Below, piece after piece: positions 19,651-30,612 of a stretch of 64,000 nucleotides of DNA. The translations under genes were made by a program, and so were the position numbers. Each line of letters starts with the position of its first letter. The first letter of the stretch is position 1. The notes under the pieces were generated by a model. The model was not told the origin of the DNA. It worked only from the letters and a program-made list of their open reading frames with translations, and did no database searches. The stretch comes from Ryuthela nishihirai (lineage: Eukaryota > Arthropoda > Arachnida > Araneae > Heptathelidae). The stretch covers positions 48,082,307 through 48,146,306 of the forward strand of contig JAWZYU010000020.1 in assembly GCA_038380435.1 (NCBI GenBank), written 5' to 3'.

Positions 19651-21020
19651 GTTGTTAGCGAAAATCTTAATTTGACTCTGGCAAGATCAACAAGCCTAAA
19701 CTTTCCTGACAAGATGTGTTTGGAATGGGATGCCAACTTTTTATTTTGTCAAGGAAGGATACTTATGTATGAAGAGTTTAAGAACAACATTAGATATGAA
19801 AATGTAAAATGTGTTGAACATTTGGTCTGCTAGAGAATGCTAATAATACATTTTGACATAACATTTCTTAAGCAATTCATATCTCAGTGGGCTAAAGGCA
19901 TTGTTTCTTTAACTTAATGGTGTATCCCAGCCGTTGTCTTTGCAGTTTTCTCTTTATATATATATAATTCGTTTTATAACCACATAACTTTTTCCACAAT
20001 TCGTTGTGAAATAAATTAATATATACAATAAAATATTATAAATGACATATAACCAAAACAGACAACTTTTCAAGTGACAAATTACGGCGAGTAATTCAGT
20101 TTTAAAATAATAAATATAAATTTATAATCGGAATGGTTAAAAAATAGTAAATATATAGATAAACATATAAATAAATACTAAAATATATAGACATATTTTT
20201 CATGAATGATTTTTTTAATATATTCCTAAACCGGAGAGGAAAAAGAAAATATATATAGGCAATAATTACAGTGAAGGGGCAAAATACCAAATTAAAGTAA
20301 AAAGGACATCATTTCTAGTTTTGTATTTTTTCTCATTATTTTTTTTATTAAGTAACACGTTTTGAGTATAGCTGAAAAAATATACGCTTTACGAAACGTC
20401 TTTTCAGTTCTATTCGGTTTAATTCAATATCAAGTATTTCCCCAATTATATTTCCTATATCCGGGCCCTACCAGTAGGAATCAAAGTGCCCCCCCCCCCC
20501 CAAACATTTTAGTCATGAACTGCTACTGGTATTAGGAATCCAAAAATGTTTTTTTTATAAAGGAAGCATTTTAAGAAAAAAAATTCTGTAATATAGAATT
20601 ATTTGTTTTTTTGTTTTGAGAAATCGACCTTTGCCAATATGTCTTCTCTGTAGTATGTTTGTTAGATGGTGTAAAATTTTAAATTTTGGTTTTTTGATGG
20701 ACGCGAGATTTTTTACTATTGTTCAGCTTCTTGCTAGATTTCAATTTTCATTGCGTTGAAATAAACCGAAATGAGTCTTCGGCAATGAGTAGCCAAACTG
20801 CTTTTGGTACTTTAAAAATTTTACTGCAGATAATGTCATCAGCTGTCTTGAAATCGAAAATGAACATAAAATGGGAAGCTTATGGAGAGTCCATCAGCTA
20901 ACTATTTTATGGGCAATACTAAACATTAGGAAAAAGAAAATATTTAGCTCCTTTGAAAAATTATTAACGATGTCATATGGAAACCCTACGTAGGAAAATT
21001 GCAACCGTTTTAATTTTTGG
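19651..21020. other. AT-rich, nothing recognised
   Basis: Contains (TA)n-type runs at about 19955-19970 and 20150-20260 and a C13-14 run near 20490. Small open frames are low-complexity. A short GC-rich patch around 20461-20480 weakly resembles a family C MITE end. Confidence 0.4.
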
Positions 21021-21021
21021 C

Positions 21022-21262
21022 TCGGTTGTTTTCCTTCTGAACGATATTTTTGTTCATGCAACTGGCTAAATGGACTGGTTATAAGGACCCCGAGGGCTAA
21101 AATTGGGTAGGGGAGGAACCCATTGCAGCTGTTAGGAAGTTTCCGGTCAAGGCCATCCAGAGTCTTCTTTAAAGGCCAGTTCGTATGGTTCGCATGTGTA
21201 CGACGCCACGGTTTAATATTCCATCTGTCAGACGGCGGGCTTTCCAAATCCATCGCATTTCT
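21022..21262 (-). mobile_element. SINE-A fragment, diverged
   Basis: From the tail side (CTCGGTTGTTTTCC on plus) it extends through GACCCCGAGGGCT and TCAAGGCCATCCAGAGT to TTTCCAAATCCATCG. The tRNA head is missing. The 159-codon minus-strand frame at 20894-21373 crosses this fragment and is not a gene. Confidence 0.72.
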
Positions 21263-21346
21263 ATAAATATCGCTTCTGTTAGTATAGTGTCCTGGCCTAC
21301 TGTAACTAGGTGGCTTGGTCAACACCTCCTGGAACAGAAAGCTGTA

Positions 21347-21503
21347 CAATTGCTCAAAAAAGTATCCGAACACTATGGCTGATTATACGATGGCTGAGTA
21401 CACGAAGGTTGCCAGATCACTAATTTCTAAAAAAAATCGTTGCCAGATATTTTTTCTGGATTCTGTAATCAGCCAAAGTGTTCGGATACTTTTTGAGCGA
21501 CTG
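21347..21503. mobile_element. Tc1-like palindromic MITE, copy 1 (internally deleted)
   Basis: Ends: ATTGCTCAAAAAAGTATCCG on the left and the reverse complement of CAGTCGCTCAAAAAGTATCC on the right, flanked by TA on both sides (21345-21346 and 21504-21505). Compared with the 42.3-kb copy, about 45 bp of the left arm are missing. The CAGT-GCTCAAAA-type terminus and TA target fit the Tc1/mariner superfamily. Confidence 0.82.
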
Positions 21504-22580
21504 TACCATTAAGCTATGACGTCAAAATATGTTGATCTAAGCACCTACAAATTTCTCAAACATTAATTTCTATTATTACTGATAAGTTTTAAAACTAATC
21601 TTTGTACTAATTTACATAATTATATAATTAAATAATTAATTTTCATTTAATTTTTATTAATTTATATTTTTAATGTACATTATATAAATAAGCGTTATGA
21701 TACACACGAATAATATATTTAATAGTGTCATATATGGGGAAAATGTTTTTAAAAACTTTAATATTATGGCAAGTAGTTTTAGGATACATTTAACAAACGA
21801 ATATTAAATATATTTTTCTTACGGCAATAATACAAAACAAAAAATAGTAAATCTCATACCCAATTGACCACATATGTTGCATTAATTATTATTTCACTTA
21901 TTTTCTAGATGGAACGTAAATCTACTGCATCAATATTAAACTTAAATTTATAAATATTTCCCTTCATACGTGACATCATAAAAAAACTATCGTAGCCTTA
22001 TTAGCATTGTTAAAAAAAACATAGTTTCAACAGCGCTATAAGAAAAGGGAAGAAATTGCAACTACTTTACAAAGAAACTAATCAGTTCTTTATTACTGCT
22101 CAGAGGGAAATATCTTTAATTAGTAGCGAAGCTATCTCTAATTTTTATTTTCTGCAAACATTGTCATCAGAACAGCAAGAGTGATTTTCATGTTTTGTAT
22201 TTCTTTTGTTGGTGCCGATGACACACAGGGATTTATTTCCAGAGCAAGCAAAGGATTACTTAGTAACTGCAAAGAACGGAACAAGGCAAACAGTGCTCAG
22301 GGCGAATTCCTTTCGCCCAAAGGGATGTTTGTGTTCTCATTAAGGTGATGAGTTGGGTAGTTGGTAAACGGAAGAGCGATTAGGTTACACGTGGTGAACA
22401 CTCTTCCTCTGCAAATAACCATCGTTTTGAATTAATAATCATTTCACACGGATGTTACATGTGACTATGAAACTTTTATGAGGTAAAGGATAATGTGATT
22501 GGACCATCAGAAGTGGGGTTGCCTGCCTCATTGTTTGCAGTTGAGCGTTGAGTAGAAACACTTTGTCAGATAGGGGAGTT
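21504..22580. other. AT-rich; weak similarity to a MITE at 37.3 kb
   Basis: The segment 21538-21720 (CTACAAATTTCTCAAACATT, TTTCTATTATTACTGATAAG, AATAAGCGTTATGATACAC) resembles the left half of the MITE at 37276-37574. The rest is unassigned. Confidence 0.45.
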
Positions 22581-22858
22581 TTGTCGTTTAATTTCCGAAT
22601 GGAACATTTTTCGCGCATCATGGACTGAATGGCCAGGTCATAAGGACCACAAGGGTTCAGAAAAGAGTAGGGGGAGATCATCCATTGGAGAGCGAGCTGT
22701 TTAAAGATGGTCTTCGAGGCCATTAGCATTCTTTGTAGATCACAAGGTATGGCTCTCCTCTGCAGGATCACGTTAAGGCAAAGATAACAGTTGAACAAAA
22801 GGAGAGTTAAAAAGAGGAGAAAAAGGAGAAAAAGTGCAGCTCAGAGGTAAACCAAAAT
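22581..22858 (-). mobile_element. SINE-A fragments, rearranged
   Basis: 22581-22772 matches the minus-strand 3' half of SINE-A (CATGGACTGAATGGCCAGG, ATCACAAGGTATGGCTCTCC). At 22824-22858 a short plus-strand tail (AAAAGTGCAGCTCAGAGGTA) points the other way, so two pieces meet head-to-tail after a purine-rich spacer. Confidence 0.68.
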
Positions 22859-22933
22859 CCATCACCTCCGTTATAGATTCTCTTGCCCATCGCGCTCCAA
22901 CTGTGATCCTCCTTTTGAAGTCAGTTATATCAG

Positions 22934-23316
22934 TTGGTTGGTTGTTTTACCTCTGAGCGGTACTTTTTTTCACACAAATGGCTAAATGGACAAGTCACAA
23001 GAACCTCGAGGGCTCAGAGAATGTTGGGGGAGGTGACCCACTGGAATAGCTGTAAGGAGACAGATGGTAGCCTCCCATCAAGGCCATTATGCGTGTTCTT
23101 TAATGTGCACATGATATGGTTCTGCTACACACGGACCACGGCTTAACGTCCCATCCGACGGACGGCTGATTTTCCAAGCCATCGGTGTCCCCTACTGACC
23201 GTGGGAAGGGCGGGGAGTTTTGTGGAGATAAATCTCAACGAAAACCAGCTGGGACTCGAACCTGGGAATTGCAGGTTACGAGCATGGCGCGCTACTGAGT
23301 GAGCCACCGCCGCCCA
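22934..23316 (-). mobile_element. SINE-A copy, full length
   Basis: The complete element runs from the tail (CAACCAACCAAC on minus) to the tRNA head (GGCGGTGGCTCACTCAGTAG; box B GGTTCGAGTCC). Most body blocks match consensus. Confidence 0.88.
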
Positions 23317-23359
23317 GGAGGTGATAGAACTGAGCTGAAAATTATGGGGCACGACATGC

Positions 23360-23560
23360 GAAGCACATGGAGAATATCAATAATGTCAAAAAAGTCCGTC
23401 AATCGCGGCAAATACTGGAGGAAAAGTATTTGACAGGTTTTTTATGGCGAAACAAAGCTGGTACCGTTCTTCAGCTGAGAGAAATGACAACAGCAGTATT
23501 TCAAAACCCGTTTCAACGAGAACTACGGGCAGAGCATTGACACCTTCGGAATTTGGGCAC
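23360..23560 (+). pseudogene. Possible Tc1-like transposase N-terminal scrap
   Basis: In one frame it reads NKAGTVLQLRE and, after a shift, ISKPVSTRTTGRALTPSEFG. This resembles the second HTH of Tc1-like transposases (pattern ISxxTVRRxLxxxG). The similarity is short and the frames broken, so confidence is low. The downstream DDE region is absent; a hairpin follows. Confidence 0.35.
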
Positions 23561-23596
23561 CATGATGCATACGACGAGCATCATGGTGCCCAAATT
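23550..23596. repeat. Perfect hairpin, 19-bp stem and 9-nt loop
   Basis: Arms AATTTGGGCACCATGATGC (23550-23568) and GCATCATGGTGCCCAAATT (23578-23596) are perfectly complementary around ATACGACGA. No poly-T run follows, and a bacterial-type terminator is not expected here. It may be a fold-back fragment or a newly formed inverted duplication. Confidence 0.9.
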
Positions 23597-24057
23597 TTAG
23601 GTAGCTATTTATAAGAATTTAGCCAGGTGATGCAGGTACAATTTAGTGAATGTCAGAAATTGTCCCTCCGATCGAACAGCAGTTCTTTGTAATCGAAATT
23701 CCAGTCATCTGGCTGTAAGGATAACATATTAATACTTAAAGACTACTAATGAGGGGACCTACTAATTGGTGAATAGACAGAGAAAGAGTAATGAAAGGTG
23801 AGTGATCCAAAGAACTAATAAACGAATGAATCATTTCATAGTTTGTGAATGAACGAATTGATGCTCAATGAATGGGTGAATAATCAAGAGATGAAATAAA
23901 GTTTAATACAAATCGATGTGTATGTTGGAAATGAATGAGCGAGGGCTTAAATATTCATAATGAGGGAGTGAGTGAAGAAATAAATCTTAAATCAGTAAAT
24001 CATTTAAGAGTAAGGGAAGAAAAAGAATCAGATTTTGGAGCTGATTGTAATACATTG
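23597..24057. repeat. Unassigned, with degenerate GAAT-type microsatellite
   Basis: Between about 23760 and 24010 variants of AATGAATGA and GAGTGAGTGAA recur irregularly, suggesting a decayed (TGAA)n array. The rest is unassigned. Confidence 0.5.
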
Positions 24058-24063
24058 AGGTTG

Positions 24064-24412
24064 TTTCAGCCAGTAAGCGTGGCAGGCTCGTAATCTGCAA
24101 TTCCTAGGTTCGAGTCGCAAGTGTGCCAACTTTGAGACATATCTCTGCTAAATCTCCACCTCAGAATGTGGGCACCTAAAGACTTGGAAAGGCCTCCATC
24201 CGTCTGATGGGACGTAAAGCCGTGGCCACGTGTGCCGGAGAGCCATATCCACAGCACGTTAAAGAACACCCTGAGTGGCCTTGACGAGAGGCTTCCGTCT
24301 GTCTTTTAACAGCTGTACAGTAGGCCCCTCCCTCTAATCAACTCTGAGTCTTAGGATCGTTGTCACCTGGCCATTTGGCCCATTATGTGCGCAAAAGTGC
24401 CGGCCAGAGGTG
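24064..24412 (+). mobile_element. SINE-A copy, near full length
   Basis: The head TTTCAGCCAGTAAGCGTGGC is decayed around box A; box B is GGTTCGAGTCG. The body is complete (GATGGGACGTAAAGCCGTGG, CACGTTAAAGAACACCCTG) and ends GTGCCGGCCAGAGGTGC without the poly-A/ACCC tail. It is followed directly by a family C MITE end. Confidence 0.83.
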
Positions 24413-24587
24413 CAGGGCCTCATCTAGGGGGAAGGGGGCAAGGGGCCATGGCCCCCTTTCAGAATTTGAATAAGGGTAAAAGAGGCAAAATACTATAAAA
24501 CTTATTTATCTGTTATCCATCATCTTTCATGCATTTTCCAAGAATTTTTTAAAAACCCGTAAAACTGAGGGGATTCTGGCCTGAATT
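24413..24587. mobile_element. MITE family C copy
   Basis: It starts CAGGGCCTCATCTAGGGGG and contains CCCCCTTTCAGAATTTGAAT, GGTAAAAGAGGCAAAA and TTCATGCATTTTCCAAGAA, which match interior words of the copies at 37.6 and 41.1 kb. The right end (GGGGATTCTGGCCTGAA) is a poor match, so the boundary is approximate. Confidence 0.5.
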
Positions 24588-25411
24588 ATGAATGTATGAA
24601 TTAACGTATTTTCAATACTTAAAATATTAAACAATTTAATTTATTGAAAAAGAACAAAGAAAAGTAACTTTTTTTAAAAATATATATTTAAATAAAAGAA
24701 CTTAAGAGACAAAAATGTAATTTGTAATCACCAAATTTCAATCTCCTATGCTAATACGTTTCTATTTTAGATTGCTATTTTTATTATCTTTGGAAAACTC
24801 TTTGAATCTGTGGATTAGGTTATGCAAAAAGGATATTAAATTCAGAAATACAAAGAGACTTTTATAAGAATGTTACTGAAAGCCTTCATTTCGACATCCC
24901 CATTATTTGATTACTAAGAAAATGCTTCGCCAGTGTTGCTGAGGCATTTCTTTTGCTGAGCTTCTGTTGGTGACATTTGAAGACGCACCTTGCCTGATGA
25001 TGAAGAAAGGGCCAGCAGACGGAGCTTTTGTTGTCCGCGGGTCGAAAGAATGTTCTTCGGTTATTTTTCTAGATTCTCTTGAGCTCCGCGAGTGTGGGAC
25101 AAAGAATCTATTGAAAAGGAGTCGACTACGACTCGATAAAAACAATTTCTGCCGTGACTTGGATGTCACATGATCTACATTAGTGGGCTGTTAAGCTACG
25201 CAACAATACCTTGTAGAACATAAAATGCGATGAGCACAATCGACGGTTATCTGACAGTCTTATCTTTGCTATTGTGTCTTCGTATTCATTTATGCGTGTT
25301 TTTTTATCTGGGATTTGCTTTTTTTTACGTTGTCGACATATGCAGTTAAATTTCGTATGCTGGGTTTTAACGAGTTGGAGTTTTTTCTTGAAACATGTTT
25401 TTGGGTGAAGT
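24588..25411. other. No recognised feature
   Basis: The 24900-25180 segment is less AT-rich and has overlapping frames of 68-88 codons on both strands without a recognisable domain. The rest is AT-rich. Confidence 0.38.
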
Positions 25412-25852
25412 GAGTTGGGATGTTGTTTTTACTTCTGAGCAGCAGTTTTTCTGAGCAACTATGGTCTAAATGGCTGGGTCACAAAGACTCTAAGGGATCA
25501 GAGAAGTTTGGATTGTGAAAAAAGTGCCTCAGAGATAAAACTCTGAGAGGCACTTTTTTGCACACAACGAGCTAATTGCCAGATCACGAAGATCCCGAAG
25601 GCTCAGAGAATGTTGAGGGAGGGGACCCACTGGAACAGCTATTGGAGACAGATGGTAGCCTACCGTCAAGGTCCAGAGTGTTCATTAAGGTGCAGAGGAT
25701 ATGACTCTCCCTCACACAGACAATTGGCTTAATGTCCCATTGGACAGGCGGCGGCCTTTGGAAGCCCTACTGACATTGGGCAGAGCGCGGAGTTGTGCAG
25801 AAATAAATACCTGGGAAATGCAGATTGCGAGCGACCGACAGAGTCACTCAAC
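25412..25852 (-). mobile_element. Two SINE-A pieces joined through an inverted tail
   Basis: A minus-strand fragment (25412-25510) meets a short plus-strand tail (AAAAAAGTGCCTCAGAG, 25518-25534), then a longer minus-strand copy (25540-25852). Its first bases are complementary to that tail, giving a hairpin of about 17 bp. The longer copy has a decayed head (box B region missing) but a good body (CCCGAAGGCTCAGAGAATG). Confidence 0.75.
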
Positions 25853-25867
25853 CTTGTTATGAATATT

Positions 25868-26036
25868 GGAGAAAGGGACACAATGAACAGATGTTAGGAT
25901 ACAGATAGAAGTCTCCCTTCATCTCTTTCTAGCGTGTTCTTTAACGTGCCCAGAGTGTAACTCTCTTGCACATGGTGCCACGGCTTAACATCCCATCCGA
26001 CGAACGACGGCCAATCCTATCGATGTACCGTTTCTG
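25868..26036 (-). mobile_element. SINE-A body fragment
   Basis: It matches the minus-strand middle of SINE-A: TAGCGTGTTCTTTAACGTGC, CACGGCTTAACATCCCATCC, GACGAACGACGGCC. Both ends are lost. Confidence 0.75.
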
Positions 26037-27141
26037 ACAGAATATACAATTATGATTGTTTTCCATACCGATATGATTTGTTAATTTTTAAACACAGTCC
26101 GAAAACAAAGGCTGTTAATTTGGTACAATTGCACATATTTCTTTATTTAAAAATTCTGTAATTTGTTATTTAATCAGCTCATTTTTACATTTACATTGAA
26201 AGTAAAATTCAACTCTAAAAAAAAAATCAATAATATTCAAAAGTATACATGGCAAATTACTGAAAGGAGGTATTTAGGAAATTATCTAAAGTTGATTTCC
26301 TTTACGTTTTTCTGTTTCTCTTTTAGCAATTCGTTTTGAGGGGATAAATCATTTAATAAAAAAATATGTTCCTTATTTAATAAAAAATTAATATTAATAA
26401 AGTTAATTTTCAATAATTTTTTTATTTTGAAAATTAATAATTTTAATAATTTTATTATTTTTTAATAAAAACGCTTTGCATAACACGATCGTTCTTACTC
26501 AAATTTCAAATTGCATTATCTCCATAAAAATTTGTGTCGGGTTTAAGCAGCATGGCGTAATTTTTGTTTTAAATACCGTTAATATTTTTCGTTTAATAAC
26601 CTTTTAAACAAGGCTAACTATTGTGACAATGGTAAACTCAGAAAAAAAAAGAAAAAAATTACTTTTTGTTGTTAATGTTAAAACACAAACAGCTCTCTAT
26701 CGAAACAGCAGTATTTGAGATAGCGCTAAATGAGGTTTGACGGTATTTGTCTGTAGAATGTCTGTATGAATAATGAATTTACAAACCATAATGCAATTTA
26801 GTACCAAACAATACGGAAATCTAGTATTTATTTTAAACTTCGCAATGCCCTGGTAATCTCATATTTTTTTAATATATTGAATGACATAAAAATATAAAAT
26901 CATCCTACCTCTAAAATTTGCAGATCTTTTATATATGTAACTGGTCCTTTACGAATTTATTTTTATATTAATGAATCATTTTAGAACAAAAGGTATTTGT
27001 GTATATATTATTTTTCCAATTGTTCAGCCTCACTTTAATTCTTTTTAGAGATGCCACTATAGCAATGAAGAACATATTGAACCAGAAATCTAGAAGCAAA
27101 GCACCCAGAAATCTATTGGGTTACTATTCAATTCTTTTTAG

Positions 27142-27505
27142 TGGGGCGGGGGTGCCTCAGTCCGTAGCGCGGCAGGCTCGTAATCTGTAGTTCCCAGGTT
27201 CGAGTCCCAGCTGGGTCAGCGTTGAGACTTATCTCCGTAAAACGGTCAGTAGGGGACACCGATGGCCTTGGGAAGGCCGCCGTCCGTCGGATGGGATGTT
27301 AAGCCGTGGCTCCGTGTGCGGGAGAGCCATACCCTGTGCACGTTAAAGAACACGCTGGATGGCATTGACGGGAGGCTACCATCTGTCTCCCAACAGCTGT
27401 TCCAGTGGGTCCCCTCCCCCAACCTTCTCTGAGCCTTCGGGGTCCATGTGACCTGGCCATTTAGCCCATGGTGTGTAAAAAAGGGCCGCTCAGAGGAAAA
27501 CAACC
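27142..27505 (+). mobile_element. SINE-A copy with 13-bp target-site duplication
   Basis: The head GGGGGTGCCTCAGTCCGTAG is followed by box B GGTTCGAGTCCC and a nearly consensus body, with about 30 bp missing after ATCTCCGTAAAACGGTC. The tail is AAAACAACC. CAATTCTTTTTAG is present at both 27129-27141 and 27506-27518. The close match to consensus suggests relative youth. Confidence 0.93.
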
Positions 27506-27543
27506 CAATTCTTTTTAGAGACGCTAGATGGCAATGAAAAGTA

Positions 27544-27759
27544 CAGTCGCTCAAAAAAAAAAATCCGAACACAATGGTTGATTACAGAATTCAGAAAAAA
27601 TATCTGGCAAAGATTTTTTTTAGAAATTAGTGATATTGCAACCTTTGTGTATTGTACACGAAGGTTTCCAGATCACTAGTTTTTAAAAAAATCGTTGCCA
27701 TATATTTTTTCTGAATTCTGCAATCAACCATAGTGTTCGGATATTTTTTTGAGAGACTG
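27544..27759. mobile_element. Tc1-like palindromic MITE, copy 2
   Basis: About 216 bp with inverted halves. The left end CAGTCGCTCAAAAAAAAAAA follows TA, and the right end reads GAGAGACTG. Arms share ATCCGAACAC, GAATTCAGAAAAAATATCTG and AAATTAGTGAT with the 42.3-kb copy but are more diverged. No coding capacity. Confidence 0.85.
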
Positions 27760-28158
27760 TGCGTATTGAGCCAGGAAATTGGAGGCAAAATGCACTAAGA
27801 GATCTGTTAGGTAACAATTCGAATTACAGTCTGAAAAATTACTTAATGTCTGATTATTAATTTAAATGTGTGATTTTTAATTTTGTGTAACTTTAATTTG
27901 TGATTATTTTAGAAATTTATTTCGGAAATTTAACCCGCAAAATTTTTAAATAAAGAAATATGTGTAATTGTAAAGGAAAAGCGTAAAGGAAATCAAATGT
28001 ATATAATTTCCTAAATACCTTTTTTCAGCAATTTGTCATGTATACTTTTGAATGTTATTGATTTTTTTTTAGAGTTGAATATTACCTTCAGTTCAAATAA
28101 AAATGAGTTGATTAAAAAATCAATTGCAGAATTTTTAAATAAAGAAATATGTGTAATT

Positions 28159-28585
28159 AATATATAAATTTCTGAATTAAATTTCATGTAACATGCGAAG
28201 GAATTTCACAACCACGCCTTGACGATTAGCTGTCGCCATCTAGGTGCTGAACTAGGAAATTATTTAGTTAGAAGCCTTATTCAGAAGGATGGAGAGTCGC
28301 CGATTAGCGCTGAAACTTTGATGCAAGCAGAGTTTTGTTCCCAGCAGTAGTTTGATTTGAGTGATTTTACCGCAGTTTTTGACGGAAATATCACTGAAAT
28401 TGAAAACATGGTATTAATTATTTACAATGCACTAATTGCAAAATTAATTAGGAAACTCTGGCTTAATATTGTTACGGAATCTGAGTATTAGACAGTGATC
28501 GTGTGTTATCTCTATAACAAAAGTATAATGATCTTGCATTGATTCTTTACACTTTCGTGTAGAGGTCTTTGGCTGTTTTTTTAAA
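28159..28585. other. No recognised feature
   Basis: Unassigned AT-rich DNA between the inverted-repeat arm and the 70-bp array. Confidence 0.35.
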
Positions 28586-28589
28586 ATAT

Positions 28590-29062
28590 CGCAAATTTTT
28601 CAGTAGTACTGCTTTTCATGATATTCCACACTTCTTCCTATGATAGAGTTTGCATATAGTAAATTGTCCAATGGTACTCTGTTCAACACGATGTTGAATC
28701 TGCATAAGACAGTAGTTTGCAAGTCGCAAACTATGCGTGATATATTGATCATTTCATTGCATGGCTCGTTATAATATAGTCAATTGCATATCGTAAAATC
28801 TCCAGTAGTACACTGTTTATTATGATATTGAATGACTTCTCATAAGACAGCGGTTTGCATATAGTAAAATCTCCAATAGTATGCTATTTATTATGATATT
28901 GAATGATTTGTCATACGACAGCAGTTTGTACATTGTAAAATGTTCATGATACTATAGAGATTATTGGAGTGTATCCTTTTCATATGGCAATGGTTTGCAC
29001 AGCGTAAATTCTCCAATAGTACATTGCTTATCGTGATACTGAACACTCACAAGAGCGTGGCT
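28590..29062. repeat. Degenerate tandem repeat, about 70-bp unit, 5-6 copies
   Basis: Units carry GTTTGCATATAGTAAAATCT, CCAATAGTA, TATTATGATATTGAATGA and TCATAAGACAG in order. The two clearest copies run from about 28783 to 28925. Outer copies are strongly diverged. No protein is encoded. Confidence 0.82.
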
Positions 29063-29115
29063 TTCATATTGATTTTTAATTGTATCATAATGTTTATTGT
29101 ACTGCATGACTCCTC

Positions 29116-29494
29116 ATAAGAGGGACAGAAGTGGCTCAGTCGGTAGCGCGCCAGGCTCGTAATCAGGTTCGAGTCCAAGCTGGATCAGCGTTGAAGATTT
29201 ATCTCCGCAAATTCCCCGCTCTGCCCACTGTCAGTAGGGGACACCGATGGGCTTGGTAAGAGGCTGCCGTCCGATCGATGGAACGTTAAGCCGTGGCCCC
29301 GTGTGCGGGAGAGCGATACCCTGTGCATGTTAAAGAACACGCTGGATGGCCTTGACGGTAGGCTACCATCTGTCTCCCAACAGGCGTTCCAGTGGGTCCC
29401 TCCCCCAACCTTCTCTGAGCCTTCGGGGTCCATGTGACCTGGCCATTTAGACCATGGTGTGCAAAAAAGTGCCGCTCAGATGTAAAACAACCCA
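29116..29494 (+). mobile_element. SINE-A copy, near full length
   Basis: Box A TGGCTCAGTCG and box B GGTTCGAGTCC are present, but the anticodon-arm side is shortened (CTCGTAATCAGGTTCGAG). The body is near consensus and the tail is AAAACAACCCAAC. A truncated box spacing could affect Pol III transcription. Confidence 0.9.
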
Positions 29495-29861
29495 ACTCTA
29501 ATCATCATAAAAACGGCGTCATAAAATATTCTATTGTAACCAAACTGTGATCTCATGTTTAGTTATCTTGCTTTCTGACGAAAACTGTGTACCCACTCCA
29601 TTTGATTTTCTCTTAGATAAATTTATAAGCAAAGGAATCTGAAATCCACTTTGCATATTTTTTTTACGAAATTTTCTTATTCAGAAAGAAGTATGTTTTA
29701 AAATCCTTGATTGAAAATCATTGAAATTTTAAATCTGTGAAATGAAGTAATCCAATCAACCCAATATTACATGCATCTCAATAAAATATTTGTTTACAAA
29801 CTGTCGTTCTCCTTCTCAGAAGACAATTGCTATCTTACTAAATGGAAGATGAGGGGAGGGA
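29495..29861. other. AT-rich spacer
   Basis: Nothing recognised. Confidence 0.35.
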
Positions 29862-30612
29862 CAAGCTTCTCAATCGTTTGAGAGCCAGACTTGTAATTAG
29901 CAGTTTCCAGGTTCGAGTCCCATCTGGGTCAGTGTAGAGATTTATCTCCGCTACCTCTACCACGCTCTCAGTGAGAAAGGAGACACCTACGTACTTGGAA
30001 AAGATGCCGTCCGGGGGAAGTAAAGTCGTAGTCCCGTGTGCAGGAGGGCTACACTCTGTGCACGTTAAAGAACTTGCTGGATGCCCTTGGCGGGGGGCTT
30101 TCATCTGTCTCCTAACAGCTCCCTTTCCCCTAACCATTTCTGAGCCCTTGTGACCTGGCCATTTAGCCCATTGTGTGCCAAAAAGGGCCTCTCAGAATTA
30201 AAACAACTCATATACAACCCACTGGACAGTTGTCAGGAGATAGATGTTAGTCTCCCATCAACGCCATCCAGCGTGTTCTTCAACGTGCAAGAGGTATGTT
30301 TATCCTGCGCATAGGTCCACAGCTTTCCGTCCCATCCGACGGACTGTGTCCTTTCCAAGGCTAGCGATGTTTTCTATCTCACCGAGACGGGGTTAAGGGA
30401 GTAATTAACGGGAGTTAAGGGAGTAAATCTGAACACAATCGCAGTTAAGACTTGAAACGGGAACATCAGATTACGAACTTGACGCACTACTGACAGAACT
30501 AATTGTTGGCCGTAAGAGTGCGCTGGCTGTAGGTTCGTAATCTGTAGTTCCCAGGTTCGAGTCCCACGTGCAGGGGCATCGAGACTTATTTCTACTTTTG
30601 TCAGAAAGGGGA
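29862..30612. mobile_element. Three SINE-A copies in alternating orientation (+, -, +)
   Basis: A plus copy (29862-30212, box B GGTTCGAGTCCC, ending GGCCTCTCAGAATTAAAACA) is followed by a minus copy lacking its tail end (30214-30500; TCCAGCGTGTTCTTCAACG, head ending TCTGTCAGTAGTGCG). A plus head-only piece then follows (30506-30612; GTTCGTAATCTGTAGTTCCC, box B GGTTCGAGTCCC). The minus copy contains a short internal duplication of GTTAAGGGAGTAA. Confidence 0.82.

Larger units (their letters stand above)
27040..27835. repeat. Local duplication of about 100 bp, interrupted by SINE-A and MITE
   Basis: TTCTTTTTAGAGATGCCACTATAGCAATGAAG... (from 27042) reappears after the SINE as TTCTTTTTAGAGACG...GGCAATGAAAAG (27511). 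It resumes beyond the MITE as ATTGAGCCAGGAAAT...AGATCTGTTAGGTAACAATTC, matching ATTGAACCAGAAATC...AAATCTATTGGGTTACTATTC. Order of events: duplication first, then MITE insertion in one copy; the SINE insertion is also later than the duplication. Confidence 0.6.
26127..28158. repeat. Long inverted repeat: arms 26127-26311 and 27976-28158
   Basis: The 185-bp left arm is the reverse complement of the right arm at roughly 85% by eye. Shared words include ATAATTTCCTAAATACCT, CATGTATACTTTTGAAT and TTTTTAAATAAAGAAATATG. The 1.66-kb interior holds a SINE-A, a Tc1-like MITE and a short local duplication, so most of it is secondary insertion. It may be a non-autonomous DNA transposon with long TIRs. Direct copies of TTTAAATAAAGAAATATGTG at 27946 and 28135 complicate the right end. 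Confidence 0.72.

Noticed and set aside
20894..21373. 159-codon minus-strand frame
   Set aside because: It runs across a SINE-A fragment and a MITE end. The reading is an artefact of the repeats.
23550..23596. Rho-independent terminator
   Set aside because: Perfect stem but no T-run, and the DNA is eukaryotic.
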